From Toxorhynchites rutilus septentrionalis (Eukaryota; Arthropoda; Insecta; Diptera; Culicidae): 64,000 nucleotides of DNA. Shown here piece by piece: positions 34,037 through 44,600 of the stretch. Below the pieces are notes generated by a model. It saw only the letters and a list, made by a program, of their open reading frames with translations. It did no database searches and was not told the origin of the DNA. Position 1 is the stretch's first letter. Each line of letters begins with the position of its first letter. The translations under genes were made by a program, and so were the position numbers. The stretch covers positions 49,902,285-49,966,284 of the forward strand of contig NC_073745.1 in the NCBI RefSeq assembly GCF_029784135.1. Reading direction: 5' to 3'.

Positions 34037-35060
34037 ATAATTCAACTTTGATGTCGTTCAAATACTAACAGTACTGAAATATTGATAACATAACACATTC
34101 CCAAATTAGAACAGCGTTTATTCAGGTTCCAACATGATTTTAAATATTTTTTCTGCTGCCATGGTTGTAATTTGTTATTTGATCCCAATTTTATTGCAAA
34201 CTGCATTACGGTTGGAAAATAATTGAATGCTCTTCTCTGCTAGGCTTGATGTGTTTGTTCACCTTGTTGATTTAAAGCATCGGTATTCTTCTGTTCCGTC
34301 TTTATCTTCAAAAATTGTTTCACGGCTAAAGTATTACATCACAGCCAAATGTAAACATTGAACTCATATCCAGGGATGCCAGATGACTGTTTCGATAGTG
34401 TGTGAAAAGTGTTTTCTCATCATATTGAACAAGAATGAGTAATTCAAAACAACTACTTTAGTGGAAATACATGCTATTAGATTCTAAACTTTTCTTGATA
34501 AATCGTTGATTAGGTGAATAAACATTACCGCCAATAAACGCTCTAATAACAAAACGTCTGAGTGATGAAACCATATGCTCGAGAAAAAATATCAATGAAA
34601 CCAAAAGATATATGGAACTTATTCCTTTTTGTTATGTTTTTAACATTTTGGCACTGAGAAAAGAGTATCGATTGATCAATTTCAAAAATATTTGTTGTTT
34701 TTCTGAAAATAAAAACATGTGTTCTCATCTGACATGAATAAAATAGGTGAGATGGGAAAAAATATTATGAACCTCAAGCCATTAATTGCAACGTTATTTT
34801 AAAAAATCTGTAAATTTTGCATGAAACATAAAAAATGTAATCTGTATCTACAGATTCTTGGTTCAAAAAAGTCTAAAAAATATGTAGAAATACATATTAT
34901 TATGTAGACATGGTAACTCTGTTCGAGATGCATCTATCGTTGCTTGCTTACTGGCTGCTGTTAAATCCATTACATCACGTGCTTTATATCTTGGCTCATG
35001 AAACACACCTCATTCGGTCCCAGAATTGAAGCTAGCTGCTCAAGCATATATGGATTCGTG
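34037..35060. other. A/T-rich non-coding stretch
   Basis: No gene or clear repeat recognised inside the right part of the 28424-35149 element. Confidence 0.35.
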
Positions 35061-35317
35061 ACATAGGGGGGTCACATTAAGTGACGCAACCTCGATCCCC
35101 TTCCCCCTCTTCCCTACTCGTGTTACGTAATTTGTGCACGACGCTTTGAAGGTTTTGAAGGTTTATGTCAAATAAGAAAACATACAACCCTGCTAGTAAC
35201 ATCGAAAACATAAACCGGACATTTTCAACTTGCACACCTGATGAACGGTTCATTTTTCATCATCGATTTTCGTTGCGTGCATCAAGAGCTTCTCGGATGG
35301 AGACGCGGTACATTAAA

Positions 35318-35415
35318 CTATCTTCGATCAAATTGTGTGAAATCCATACTTCGTAGCGATTTACGTAACCAAGCTTCACTTGTCACTAATTCGTCAGTCG
35401 TGTACCGAGGAATGA
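35318..35415 (-). CDS. Als2: possible alternative last exon of alsin
   Basis: In the penultimate codons of the previous exon a donor (GAAA|GTACGT, exon ending 35484) precedes the stop at 35476. An AG at 35417-35416 starts a 98-bp block that is in phase and gives 31 further codons (IPRYTTDELVTSEAWLRKSL and beyond) to a TAG at 35318-35320. The implied 68-bp intron fits the 60-64 bp introns just upstream. The acceptor (CCAAAAATAG) is weak, lacking a pyrimidine tract, so this may be a minor isoform or coincidence. Confidence 0.4.
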
Positions 35416-35475
35416 CTATTTTTGGTAAGCATCGTGATCTTCATCAGACGAACGCACCGGACAACCATTGGGAAA

Positions 35476-35726
35476 TTACGTACTTTCGCTCTCGTAAATT
35501 TTGTTAACGAAAAAGTTATCACTTATGATGTGTTGATACGAGGCCTTCAGCGTTGTGAGACAGTAGTCATTGCGGGTGTTGCTGTGGTATATATCGACAG
35601 ACTCGTCGTTTTGCATCAGATCCTCCAGCAGACTAATTTCCGCCCCCAGCTGGGGTATATTAGCTTTGATGATCAACAGAATCACCAGCTCCAGCAAGCT
35701 GTCAGCGGTTATGCTTGATATGTCGT
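35476..35726 (-). CDS. Als2: alsin exon with VPS9 core, C-terminus
   Basis: Acceptor CTCCCTTCCAG ends at 35727, and the exon begins in phase 1. It encodes ADSLLELVILLIIKANIPQL, then LTTLKASYQHI. This is the heart of the VPS9 domain (D-LLP-LI-VV-KANIP and LTTL-A), which gives Rab5-directed GEF activity in this family. The frame ends at TAA 35476-35478, giving a terminus of normal length for alsin (human alsin ends shortly after the LTTLEA motif). Confidence 0.9.
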
Positions 35727-35788
35727 CTGGAAGGGAGACGAAGTTTGTATTGAAATTCGCGTTGATTTTTTTTTTTGTGTTTTATTAC

Positions 35789-35934
35789 CTTGGTCCTTGC
35801 TTGCGCTATCCATCAGCGTGAATGCCTCGTTGATATGTTTCATCATCTCGCTCGGGCAGCATTTTTCCTTGAAGCGATTCAAGCTTTCTATCGCTTTCTT
35901 GTAGCAAGCGTTTCCGATTATGGGAATAAGATCT
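35789..35934 (-). CDS. Als2: alsin exon, N-terminal part of VPS9 domain
   Basis: 146 bp between TTTCCAACAG (ending 35935) and AAG|GTAATA. It encodes DLIPIIGNACYKKAIESLNR, then PSEMMKHINEAFTLMDSAS. Phase joins on both sides are correct, and the flanking introns are 63 and 62 bp. Confidence 0.9.
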
Positions 35935-35997
35935 CTGTTGGAAAGAACGAACGATATTTGAAAAAAAAACTGCTAAAGTATATGAAATCTGCATTAC

Positions 35998-36177
35998 TTA
36001 TTGATGTCCAGCAGTTGAATCAAATTTTCGTTTGATTTTTTCTCACAAATCAATATCCGCTGTCGATACACTTCATCATTTTTGCTGCATTTGCTCGCGT
36101 ACAGAACGAACAAAGCCGAATAGATGCCCTGGGTCATCAGAATGGGATACAATAGGGTTTGGTACGACACAATTTCG
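35998..36177 (-). CDS. Als2: alsin exon preceding VPS9
   Basis: 180 bp between CTCTTTTTGCAG and AA|GTAATG. It encodes EIVSYQTLLYPILMTQGIYS, then a Lys-rich segment ending in LLDINK. Phases fit the neighbours; the upstream intron is 64 bp. Confidence 0.9.
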
Positions 36178-36241
36178 CTGCAAAAAGAGTTCATTTGATT
36201 ATTGTAATGATCCGTGAATTTCATTTTCAAATCGGTCTTAC

Positions 36242-36988
36242 TCATCAATCAAGGCCGAATCTTTCGGCAGCGCTGGAAACATAACCGTCAGCACCAGAGT
36301 GTAAATTCGGCTCACAATTGAAATCCATTCATTCATTGCCGGTTCACAGAGTATCGAATTTGGCGTAAACTTCCAGCAGCTATAGGTCGAATAGAAACAG
36401 TTCGAAAGCTTCTCGAAGATCTGATGCAGCGGATGGTACGAGCTCCTGAAGGCATCACTCAGATATCCACGCAACAGTTCCAAGCCCTGCTTGTCAATGC
36501 TGGTGATGCAGAAGTCGGGGATAATTTCCAAATCCCGGAAAGGAGATGATCGACTGGAGGATGGATGCAGCATATACTCGTCGTCATTCTCCCGGGACGC
36601 AACCGATGAGAAACTCTTCATCGATAGATTGTCAAGCGTCAGTGTTGAATCACTTGCAACGCCGTTGCATCCACTTGCAATGAGCGAAAGTTTTGAATCC
36701 GAGATGCTTGAGCGCAGGGAGGTGGAAGAAAGATTCGTTAAACGGAATCCAGCTTGACAAATACGCGCTGCCGACTGTTCGTTCAACTCGTTCAGCTTGG
36801 TATCGAAACTGTTCGCCTTGAGCTGCTCTTTCCGCTTGGCTCGTGTGATGTAGATTGCAACCTTGCTCCAAATTTTCTTAACATCCATCGACCGGATCTT
36901 GGCGATGTCACTGGTACCGTATAGGGATTGATGAAAACAGGCGAAAATGGAAGCCCACTTCCGTTCGGCATTGATTTTGAGATCGAGG
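36242..36988 (-). CDS. Als2: alsin exon linking MORN repeats to VPS9
   Basis: 747 bp between GTGCTTGCAG (ending 36989) and TGA|GTAAGA. It begins LDLKINAERKWASIFACFHQ, carries a low-complexity Ser-rich linker (about residues 75-150 of the exon), and ends with helical sequence (HQIFEKLSNCFYSTYSC, IVSRIYTLVLTVMFPALP) that packs N-terminal to VPS9 in alsin-like proteins. Phases match both neighbours. Confidence 0.9.
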
Positions 36989-37048
36989 CTGCAAGCACAG
37001 TCAAGTTATTCTGAGGTTGAAGTTAAAGAACAAACAAAAAGCACTTAC

Positions 37049-37619
37049 ATCGGCACTTTATTGAACTGCTGATTCATCGCCATGCTTCCGTTGGAAATTT
37101 TCACATTCTCCCACGTCCCCGCAAACGTTCCGGTCATCGTATGTCCGCTCATCTTCGTACCAATGTCATCCAGTTCGAACGTCTCCGATTCGACCTCCCG
37201 CTCCGGATAGTAGAACACTCCCTTTCCACACGGTCCCTCTGTGGTCAGTTCGCCTTTGTAGTAAATGCCACTCGGGAAAATAGCCAACCCACCAGCCGAA
37301 TTGGACAGCACGTCGTTCAAGAACAGCCCCGCGAAATATGTCCCATTGGTGGTGATCAGAATTCCATTACCATATTTCCTGCTGTTCGCAAACATCCCGA
37401 TGTATTTCACCCCGTCCGAGCTGTCCTCGAGCACCCCGAAACCCTCCATCATATCGTTTACGAAATCCCCGTTGTACTGGTAGGCGCTGGTTTTCAGCGC
37501 CCCGAAGCCGTTGTACTTTTCGGCCTTGAAGTATCCCTGGTATTTAAAATACTGCGACGCGTTTTGGCTAGCGGATTTCAGCTTTCCGTATCCATCGTAC
37601 TTGCCAGCGAAGAAGTCAC
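37049..37619 (-). CDS. Als2: alsin exon with most MORN repeats
   Basis: 571 bp between CTCGACTTCAG and GAT|GTAAGT. It encodes repeated MORN units: GKYDGYGKL, EKYNGFGAL, NDMMEGFGVL, SRKYGNGIL and YYKGELTTEGPCGKGVF. MORN repeats in alsin mediate membrane/lipid association and oligomerisation in known homologues. It joins the upstream exon by completing a split Gly codon (G|GT). The upstream intron is 15.9 kb and full of mobile DNA. Confidence 0.95.
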
Positions 37620-37643
37620 CTGAAGTCGAGATAAGTGAAAAAA

Positions 37644-37702
37644 ATATATTATAGATGGGTTATATCTATGGTATAACCGCAAGGTTGACGTAAGACTACC
37701 GT
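37644..37702 (-). repeat. dispersed repeat with GGTTATACCATAGATATAAC core
   Basis: Reverse complement of the sequence also found at 47892-47942, 58374-58417 and (diverged) 63395-63455; core ACGGTAGTCTTACGTCA then GGTTATACCATAGATATAAC. Confidence 0.75.
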
Positions 37703-38159
37703 TGGTCTAGTAATGATTTGTTTGAAGTTGCATCTGAATCAATTCGCAATGAATGAATAAATATTCTGAGAATTTGATAAACGTTCTTCTTGTACCTAAG
37801 TATGTGAGTGGATGAATATAAGTGTAGAATTATTATTTATACAGGGAAGAACATAAAATTCGACTCTTTCAAATCAGCTGGTGATTCTGAAAGGATCGAT
37901 AGTTGACTTTGTAGAAACAACTAAAGATGATTGATATATGATCATTTCTTGTTCTCGTGAGAATATTACACTAGACATATGGTTCATGACCTCAAAATAG
38001 GAACATATTGAAATAGAATTTCTCTCAACGTGTACAATGTGTATAACGGGGGTTTATGACCCCAAAAGAAAGCACCTGATAATTATAGCCACGCTTATTT
38101 GTATTCGATAAACATTTTTGGGACTAGTGATAGGAAATCTACGAAGAAGAGTACACTTC

Positions 38160-39609
38160 CACTATTTCCATGAAGATTTCGCAAATAACCAACCACACAG
38201 GAAGTGTTCGACGAAGTTGTTAATTTGACGGTGGCCGCAGAGTAGATGGAAAGATTCTCTACTGAATCCGTGTGAGACTGAGCAATGACCGATCCTCAGT
38301 CTGGACAGGACTCGTTGTTCTCTCATTCTTTTTACGTCGTTAAACCTGACAATCGAACCCTTGACTTTTCGGAGGAACTGTCCTCTTTCTGCGAACCACC
38401 TTCTGGTCCAAAAGGTGCGGAAAGAGTTGTTAATCCACAACTTCACGTCGTCAAGCGGCACCTCCCGAGTGAAAAACAGTCCGGTTAGACCGATTCCGGC
38501 AAATCGGTCGCTCGCTTCATTTCCTGCGATGCTATTTTGTTTGGGGACCTACATGGATACTGCGTGGATATGTGCTTCCTGATGGCCTGTATTTGATGGA
38601 AATCAAACTATTATTACCATCGCTTCTCTCAAATCCAACTCCTGATAGTCCTTTTGAGCCATCCGAATATCTGATCTCGTGAAGACGGCATTTTTCTGCT
38701 ATGATGGCACGCTCGGCCGGCTAGTAGACCGGCCGAGCTCACCCCGGCTCGGAAGTTGTTCCTGATACTGTTCTCGTCGAGAATAGTTGGGAACCTCCAG
38801 TCGTTCGCAGCAAACCAGGATTATTTGCTACCGAGAGGAGGTTGGAATGCGTTAGATCAGCTGCAGGATCATGTTGCTAGGGGCAGTCAGGTGGGTCTCT
38901 CCAGCTGGTGTTGAGGGTAGGAGGCTGGAGACAGTCCGTAGTGCCTTGTTGTTATAGACCGGGGCCAGAGTTTTTGGGAGCTTGCCTACAGCCATACACG
39001 TCAGTCCGAGGCCATAGGTGAGGCGGCTGCTGATGATTGTGTTGGCCATCCGTAGCCAGATCTTTCTGTTGTTGCTCCGGTGTGTTTTTGAAATTGTTTT
39101 CAACAGATTCAACCAGGTGGCACAGCTCTTCTTAACTTAGCGGAGGAAGCTAAGTTTGTGGTTAACCAACATTCCAAGGATCTTTAGTGTTTTTCTGTGA
39201 GGGATGTTGTTTTTATATAGCTGGACCCTGTCTCCTCGTGGAAAACTCGGGAACTGATGGAATCAATTTTGCCCTCGAAGATTCGACGTGTGGCGAAGTT
39301 CTTGATGAAGTGCAGTAAATGACCGTCAACGCCCCAATCTGCCAATGTTTTCAACACTAACGGGATCCATGTTCTGTTGTACGCCTTTTCCAGGTCCAGT
39401 GCTACCATCTCCATATGCTGACGGTTTCTGTTGTCTTCGACTATCACGTCTCCGACGGTCGCGAAGTAGTTGTTGGTGCCCATATCCGGCCAGAAGGCGA
39501 ACTGTCGATAGTCCGATTTCATGTTTTCGATTAGAAAGGTGACTAAGCATTTTATCTTTTGAACAAAATGATTACCATTAGCAGGAAAAGAATTATTGAT
39601 GCTCAACAT
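38160..39609 (-). pseudogene. non-LTR retrotransposon RT/RNase H remnant (I/R1-like)
   Basis: Minus-strand pieces: an RT segment with EMVALDLEKAYNRTWIPLVL and KTLADWGVDGHLLHFIKNF (39.25-39.45 kb); a thumb-like segment RMANTIISSRLTYGLGLTCM (about 39.0 kb); and a C-terminal piece with QRVLSRLRIGH and HGFSRESFHLLCGH (38.2-38.35 kb). LEKAYNR is the RT palm Asp box with variant spacing. Frames are broken. The intact I-clade LINE inserted at its edge (39618). Confidence 0.65.
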
Positions 39610-40104
39610 AGGAATCTCATTCTTCGCCGATTGCCCGAAGTAACCAGACGAAGGAAAGTCGCGTCCAAGTTCCGTTATCGGTTACCGCGTGATTGTTGTT
39701 TTTTGCCGCTGAAGAGTTCATTTCACTATCTGGATAGGGAGTGAAGTGCCCTGCCTGCAAGTGGATAAAGGCTTTCATCCTCGGAAAGCCAAGCATTGGT
39801 TTTTGTTTTGTCGCTGCTTCGCCGACATTGGAGATTTCGCCGAGTCATCGTGCCAACAGTGACAGTGCGGGTAAGCTTTCACCGACGACTGTGTGTAGTG
39901 GTGTCGTAGGCACATTCCCACCACCAACGAGCTTTCAGCACGCTCCCGTTCATCTGCACTGGAGTGCGTTCATAGGTGAATAAGATTGAATATACTGAGA
40001 GAAAATATTTAATAATTATAAGTTTTTTTTTTTTTGTTTTTGTGAATTATTTTATTGTGAAATATTGTTTAAAAAAATACTTAGAATATAAGTGAAAATT
40101 TAAA

Positions 40105-41676
40105 ATGGCAGAGAGTGGGGGACCTTCGGATATGGAGGTCTCTGACTCTAGTTCCCTCCTAACGGATAAAAAAAAGTCACTCAAACGTGTTCCAAATACG
40201 GAAGATACTTCTTCTGGGGACGAGTCAGCTAACCCTACCAAGCCTCCCTCCAAAAAACTAGCAAATCTCCCATCTGCCCTTAACGATCCCACTCTACCTT
40301 CAACCTCGTCTTCTCCCTCTGTTCTTCCCGCTCCTTCTCAACCTTCGCCTTCCCACTCTCAATCCCCGTCCTCGCCTTCCCCCCCTGTTATTCCCACTCC
40401 CCGTGTAAAGGTCTATCCAGAAGATGCGCCCGGAACTGGTCCCTGGGTTGTTTTCTTCAGGCCTAAGCCAAATGGAAAGGCGTTGAGAGTCATGCAGATC
40501 GCGAAAGATCTGGCAAGGTATACCTCCGTTTCGGAAATTTCGAAGGTTAGACCAAACAAATTGCGAGTTGTCGTGAATGATCGAAAAGACGCAAACAAGA
40601 TTGTTGTCGATCAGCATTTTACAATTGAGTATCGGGTCTACATACCCTCTCACATAGTCGAAATTGAGGGTGTGATAACCGAAACGGGCTTGACGTGCGA
40701 ATACATTACGAGTGAAGGTACCGGCCGTTTTAAAAAACTGCCCTCGACGACTGTTAAGATCTTGGGTTGCCGCCAGCTCGGAACAGTCTCCCATGAAGGA
40801 GAAGAAAAGAAATTTACGCCGTCCAACTCGTTTCGAGTCACCTTCGCTGGTTCAGCTCTCCCTGACTACGTGATGGTAGATAAATTGAGGTTAGCCGTGC
40901 GACTTTTTATTCCAAAGCCAATGACTTGTCTAAAGTGCAAGTCAGTTGGTCACACGGCTGCTTATTGTGCCAATAAAGAACGATGTGCCACTTGCGGAGA
41001 ACAACATGAGGGGAAATCCTGCAGTGCGACTGAGCATAAGTGTCCATATTGCGGGGGATCCCCACACGTGCTCTCAGCTTGTGAAACATACAAGGCTCGC
41101 TGGGAGAAACAGAAGCGCTCTTTGAGGGAACGCTCTAAACGCACTTTCGCAGAAATTTTGAAGGGCGCTTCTCCACTGGCTCAAGAACAACAACCAATCA
41201 ATACACACAATGTCTTCGCTACGTTGCCAGTTGACGAAATGGAAGCGGATACAGCTAACGGGGGCACGCCGTTTATTTCTCAAGGGAATCCCCGGCGCAA
41301 AAATGTGACCACTCCCAAAGTTCAAGGACAAGTCCCTCCGGTGATACCCCCTGTTAGCTTGCCCAAAAAATCGAGTGCAGCGGATAAGCAAAATCAGGTC
41401 CCTCCTGGCCTCCGTGGTAATAGTTCACCTTCGAACGACCCAGCACTCGAGGGGACATCAAAAACCCCAACTGTCCCTGTTTTTCCGTCAAGTTCAACTT
41501 CCCAATCGGGATTTATAAAGTTGTCTGACCTTGTGGATCAAATCTTCACGTGTTTTAATGTTTCCGACTCCATCAGAACCATTGTCACCGCAATGCTTCC
41601 AGTACTAAAGACAATTTTGCAGCAATTGATGCAAACATGGCCCCTCCTTGCAATGATTATCTCTCTTGATGTCTAA
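40105..41676 (+). CDS. I-clade LINE ORF1 (gag-like, three zinc knuckles)
   Basis: 523 codons from ATG 40105. Residues 1-110 are Ser/Pro-rich and disordered. About 110-250 form a globular gag-like region (GTGPWVVFFRPKPNGKALRV, then RPNKLRVVVNDRKDANKIV). Three CCHC-type knuckles follow: CLKCKSVGHTAAYC (about 274), CATCGEQHEGKSC (about 294) and CPYCGGSPHVLSAC (about 312), then a basic stretch and a Pro-rich C-terminus. It is expected to bind the element RNA in the RNP. It overlaps ORF2 by a few bases (ORF2 ATG at 41669, ORF1 stop at 41674), an ATG-overlapping arrangement that suggests coupled translation. Confidence 0.9.
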   Translation: MAESGGPSDMEVSDSSSLLTDKKKSLKRVPNTEDTSSGDESANPTKPPSKKLANLPSALNDPTLPSTSSSPSVLPAPSQPSPSHSQSPSSPSPPVIPTPRVKVYPEDAPGTGPWVVFFRPKPNGKALRVMQIAKDLARYTSVSEISKVRPNKLRVVVNDRKDANKIVVDQHFTIEYRVYIPSHIVEIEGVITETGLTCEYITSEGTGRFKKLPSTTVKILGCRQLGTVSHEGEEKKFTPSNSFRVTFAGSALPDYVMVDKLRLAVRLFIPKPMTCLKCKSVGHTAAYCANKERCATCGEQHEGKSCSATEHKCPYCGGSPHVLSACETYKARWEKQKRSLRERSKRTFAEILKGASPLAQEQQPINTHNVFATLPVDEMEADTANGGTPFISQGNPRRKNVTTPKVQGQVPPVIPPVSLPKKSSAADKQNQVPPGLRGNSSPSNDPALEGTSKTPTVPVFPSSSTSQSGFIKLSDLVDQIFTCFNVSDSIRTIVTAMLPVLKTILQQLMQTWPLLAMIISLDV

Positions 41677-44600
41677 TTTAAATAGAGAGGTCGGAGATAT
41701 CACTGTTTTACAGTGGAATTGTCGTAGTCTTATCCCTAAATTGGATACATTCAAATTTCTAATTCATAAACTCAATTGTGATGTTTTTGCTCTATCCGAA
41801 ACCTGGCTCTCTTCTCAAAATGATCTCTCTTTCCACGATTTTAATATAATACGCTTGGACCGCGATGACAGATACGGAGGGGTACTATTGGGGATCAATA
41901 AGTGCCACTCATTTTTTCGAATTGACCTTCCATCTATTGGAGGGATCGAAGCTGTTGCTTGTCATGCAAACATCAGAGGCAAAGACCTCTGTATTGTCAG
42001 CTTGTATTGGCCTCCGAGAGCTGCGGTTAGCCGCAAGCAACTTGTTGACATGTGCTCACTCCTTCCTGAGCCACGATTAATCTTGGGAGACTTCAACTCT
42101 CACGGAACTGCCTGGGGGGAACAGTACGACGACAATCGTTCATCGTTGATATATGACCTTTGTAACAGCTTCAATATGACCGTTTTGAACACTGGGGAAA
42201 CAACACGTGTACCTAAACCTCCTGCTAAACCAAGTGCTCTTGACCTCTCGCTTTGCTCGAATTCACTATCGTTAGATTGCAAGTGGAATGTAATCCAGGA
42301 TCCCAACGGTAGTGACCACTTGCCAATCAAAATTTCTATCACCAATGGGTTGAATTCTTCTGAATCAATAAACATGGCATACGACCTCACAAGACACATT
42401 GACTGGAAAAAATATGCGGACGCGATTGCTCTAGCCATCAATTCCAGAGATGGTTTGCCTCCATTGGAGGAGTACAACTTCATTTCTCGTTTGATATATA
42501 ACAGCGCGGTTCGCGCTCAAACGAAACCCATCCCAGGTTCCACTATTCGTCGAAGGCCTCCCAATCCATGGTGGGATGGCCAGTGTTCCAAGCTTTATGG
42601 AGATAAATCGAATGCATTTAAAGCTTTTCGGAAACGTGGAACCCCTGAAAATTTTCAGAAGTATTTGGACCTTGAAAATCAATTTAAAAACTTGATCAAA
42701 GGGAAAAAACGTGCTTATTGGCGAAATTTCGTGGGAGGTTTGTCACGAGAAACGTCAATGAAAAAATTATGGAAAGTGGCTCGAAACATGAGAAATCGCT
42801 CTTCATCCAATGAAAGCGAGGAATATTCACATCGATGGATTTTTAATTTTGCACGAAAGGTTTGTCCCGATTCCGCTCCAGTGCAAAGAATTATTCGAGA
42901 TATACCACAAGATAGGTGCGATCTTGATTCCGAGTTTTCGATGGTAGAATTCTCTCTTGCTCTCATTTCATGTAACAATTCTGCTCCGGGATCGGATAGA
43001 ATTAAGTTCAACTTGCTGAAAAACCTCCCTGATGTGGCGAAACATCGCTTGTTGAACTTATTCAATCGGTTTCTGGAGCATAATATTGTTCCAGATGATT
43101 GGAGACAAGTACGAGTTATAGCTATTCAAAAACCCGGAAAACCCGCGTCCGACTTCAATTCGTACCGCCCAATAGCAATGCTGTCTTGTATACGGAAATT
43201 GTTGGAGAAAATTATCTTGTTTCGCCTTGATCGATGGGTTGAAACGAATGGCCTACTCTCAGATACACAATATGGGTTCCGCAGGGGCAAGGGGACGAAT
43301 GATTGTCTTGCGTTGCTTTCTTCAGAAATTCAACTGGCTTACGCCGAAAAAAAACAAATGGCTTCAGTATTCTTGGACATAAAGGGGGCCTTTGATTCTG
43401 TTTCAATAGAGGTTTTGTCAGACAAATTACAATCTCGGGGTCTGCCGCCTCTATTGAATAATATGTTATATAACTTGCTTTGTGAGAAACATTTGAACTT
43501 TTCTCACGGAGATTCGGCAGTAAGTCGGGTCTCTTACATGGGACTCCCCCAGGGCTCATGTTTAAGCCCCCTTTTGTACAACTTCTACGTAAGCGACATT
43601 GACAATTGCCTTACACAAAATTGCAGCCTAAGACAACTTGCAGATGATGGAGTGGTGTCTGTCGTAGGATCAAACGAATCCGACCTGCAAGAATCCTTAC
43701 AAGATACTTTGAACAATTTTTCAACCTGGGCCATTGGGCTAGGGATCGAATTCTCCACGGAGAAAACAGAGATGGTGGTTTTTTCTAGGAAGCATAGACC
43801 AGCAAAACCAAAGCTTCAACTTTTGGGTAAACCGATCACTCATGCTATGTCATTCAAGTATCTTGGGGTCTGGTTCGACTCTAAATGTACTTGGGGGGCC
43901 CATATTAGGTATCTGAGTAAAAAATGTCAACAAAGAATAAACTTTCTCCGTACAATTACCGGCACCTGGTGGGGAGCCCATCCCGAAGATCTTATAATGT
44001 TGTATCGAACAACTATTCTCTCAGTGATGGAGTATGGCAGTTTCTATTTTCAATCAGCTGCCAAAACACACCTCATTAAACTCGAGCGAATTCAGTATCT
44101 TTGTCTCCGTATCGCGTTGGGATGTATGCCCTCAACGCATACCATGAGTCTCGAGGTTTTGGCAGGCCTACTCCCACTAAAAGATCGCTTCAATTTATTA
44201 TCTCTTCGGTTCCTCATCCGGTGTAAGGTTATGAACCCATTGGTGATCGGAAATTTTGAGCAGCTGATCGAGCTAAATTTTCATTCTGGATTCATGAGCT
44301 CATATCATGAATTCGTCTCCATGCAGGTTGATCCTTCTTCGTATATTCCCAACCGTGTTTGTTTTCCTGACTACATCAATTCCTCTGTGCATTTTGATCT
44401 GTCCATGAAGCAGGATATCCATGGAACATCAGATTATCTTCGATCGAGGATCGTTCAAACGATCTTCGATGCAAAGTATGGGGATATCAATTGTGATAAT
44501 ATGTACTTTACTGATGGGTCCTCTATGAATGAGTCCACAGGATTTGGAGTGTTCAACGAATTTTTTAGCACCTCACACAGTCTTCAGAATCCTTGCTCAG

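Larger units (their letters stand above)
28424..35149. mobile_element. TIR element GCGTCGTGCACAAATTACRTAAC with long interior
   Basis: GCGTCGTGCACAAATTACAT at about 28425 is mirrored by GTAATTTGTGCACGACGC ending near 35149. Both ends also have C/G-homopolymer-rich subterminal blocks (CCCCCCTCCCTCTCC and CCCCTTCCCCCTCTTCCC). The interior has a broken minus-strand ORF at 28629-28859, a plus-strand ORF at 29158, a TTAA MITE, a LOA fragment and a deleted mariner. The superfamily is unknown to me and no clean TSD was read. Confidence 0.6.
27431..35241 (-). mobile_element. mariner copy expanded to 7.8 kb by nested insertions
   Basis: The left end reads CCAGGTGTGCGAGTTTAAAA and the right end is the inverted TTTTCAACTTGCACACCTG (ending about 35240). 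Mariner transposase remains sit next to the left end only (27500-28420). The rest, 28424-35149, is a second TIR-bounded element with its own nested insertions. A TA precedes the left end; the right-hand TA is not intact. The right end lies about 80 bp beyond the last possible Als2 exon. Confidence 0.6.

Noticed and set aside
40047..41391. Minus-strand ORFs under LINE ORF1
   Set aside because: Shadows of the intact plus-strand ORF1 with its zinc knuckles.
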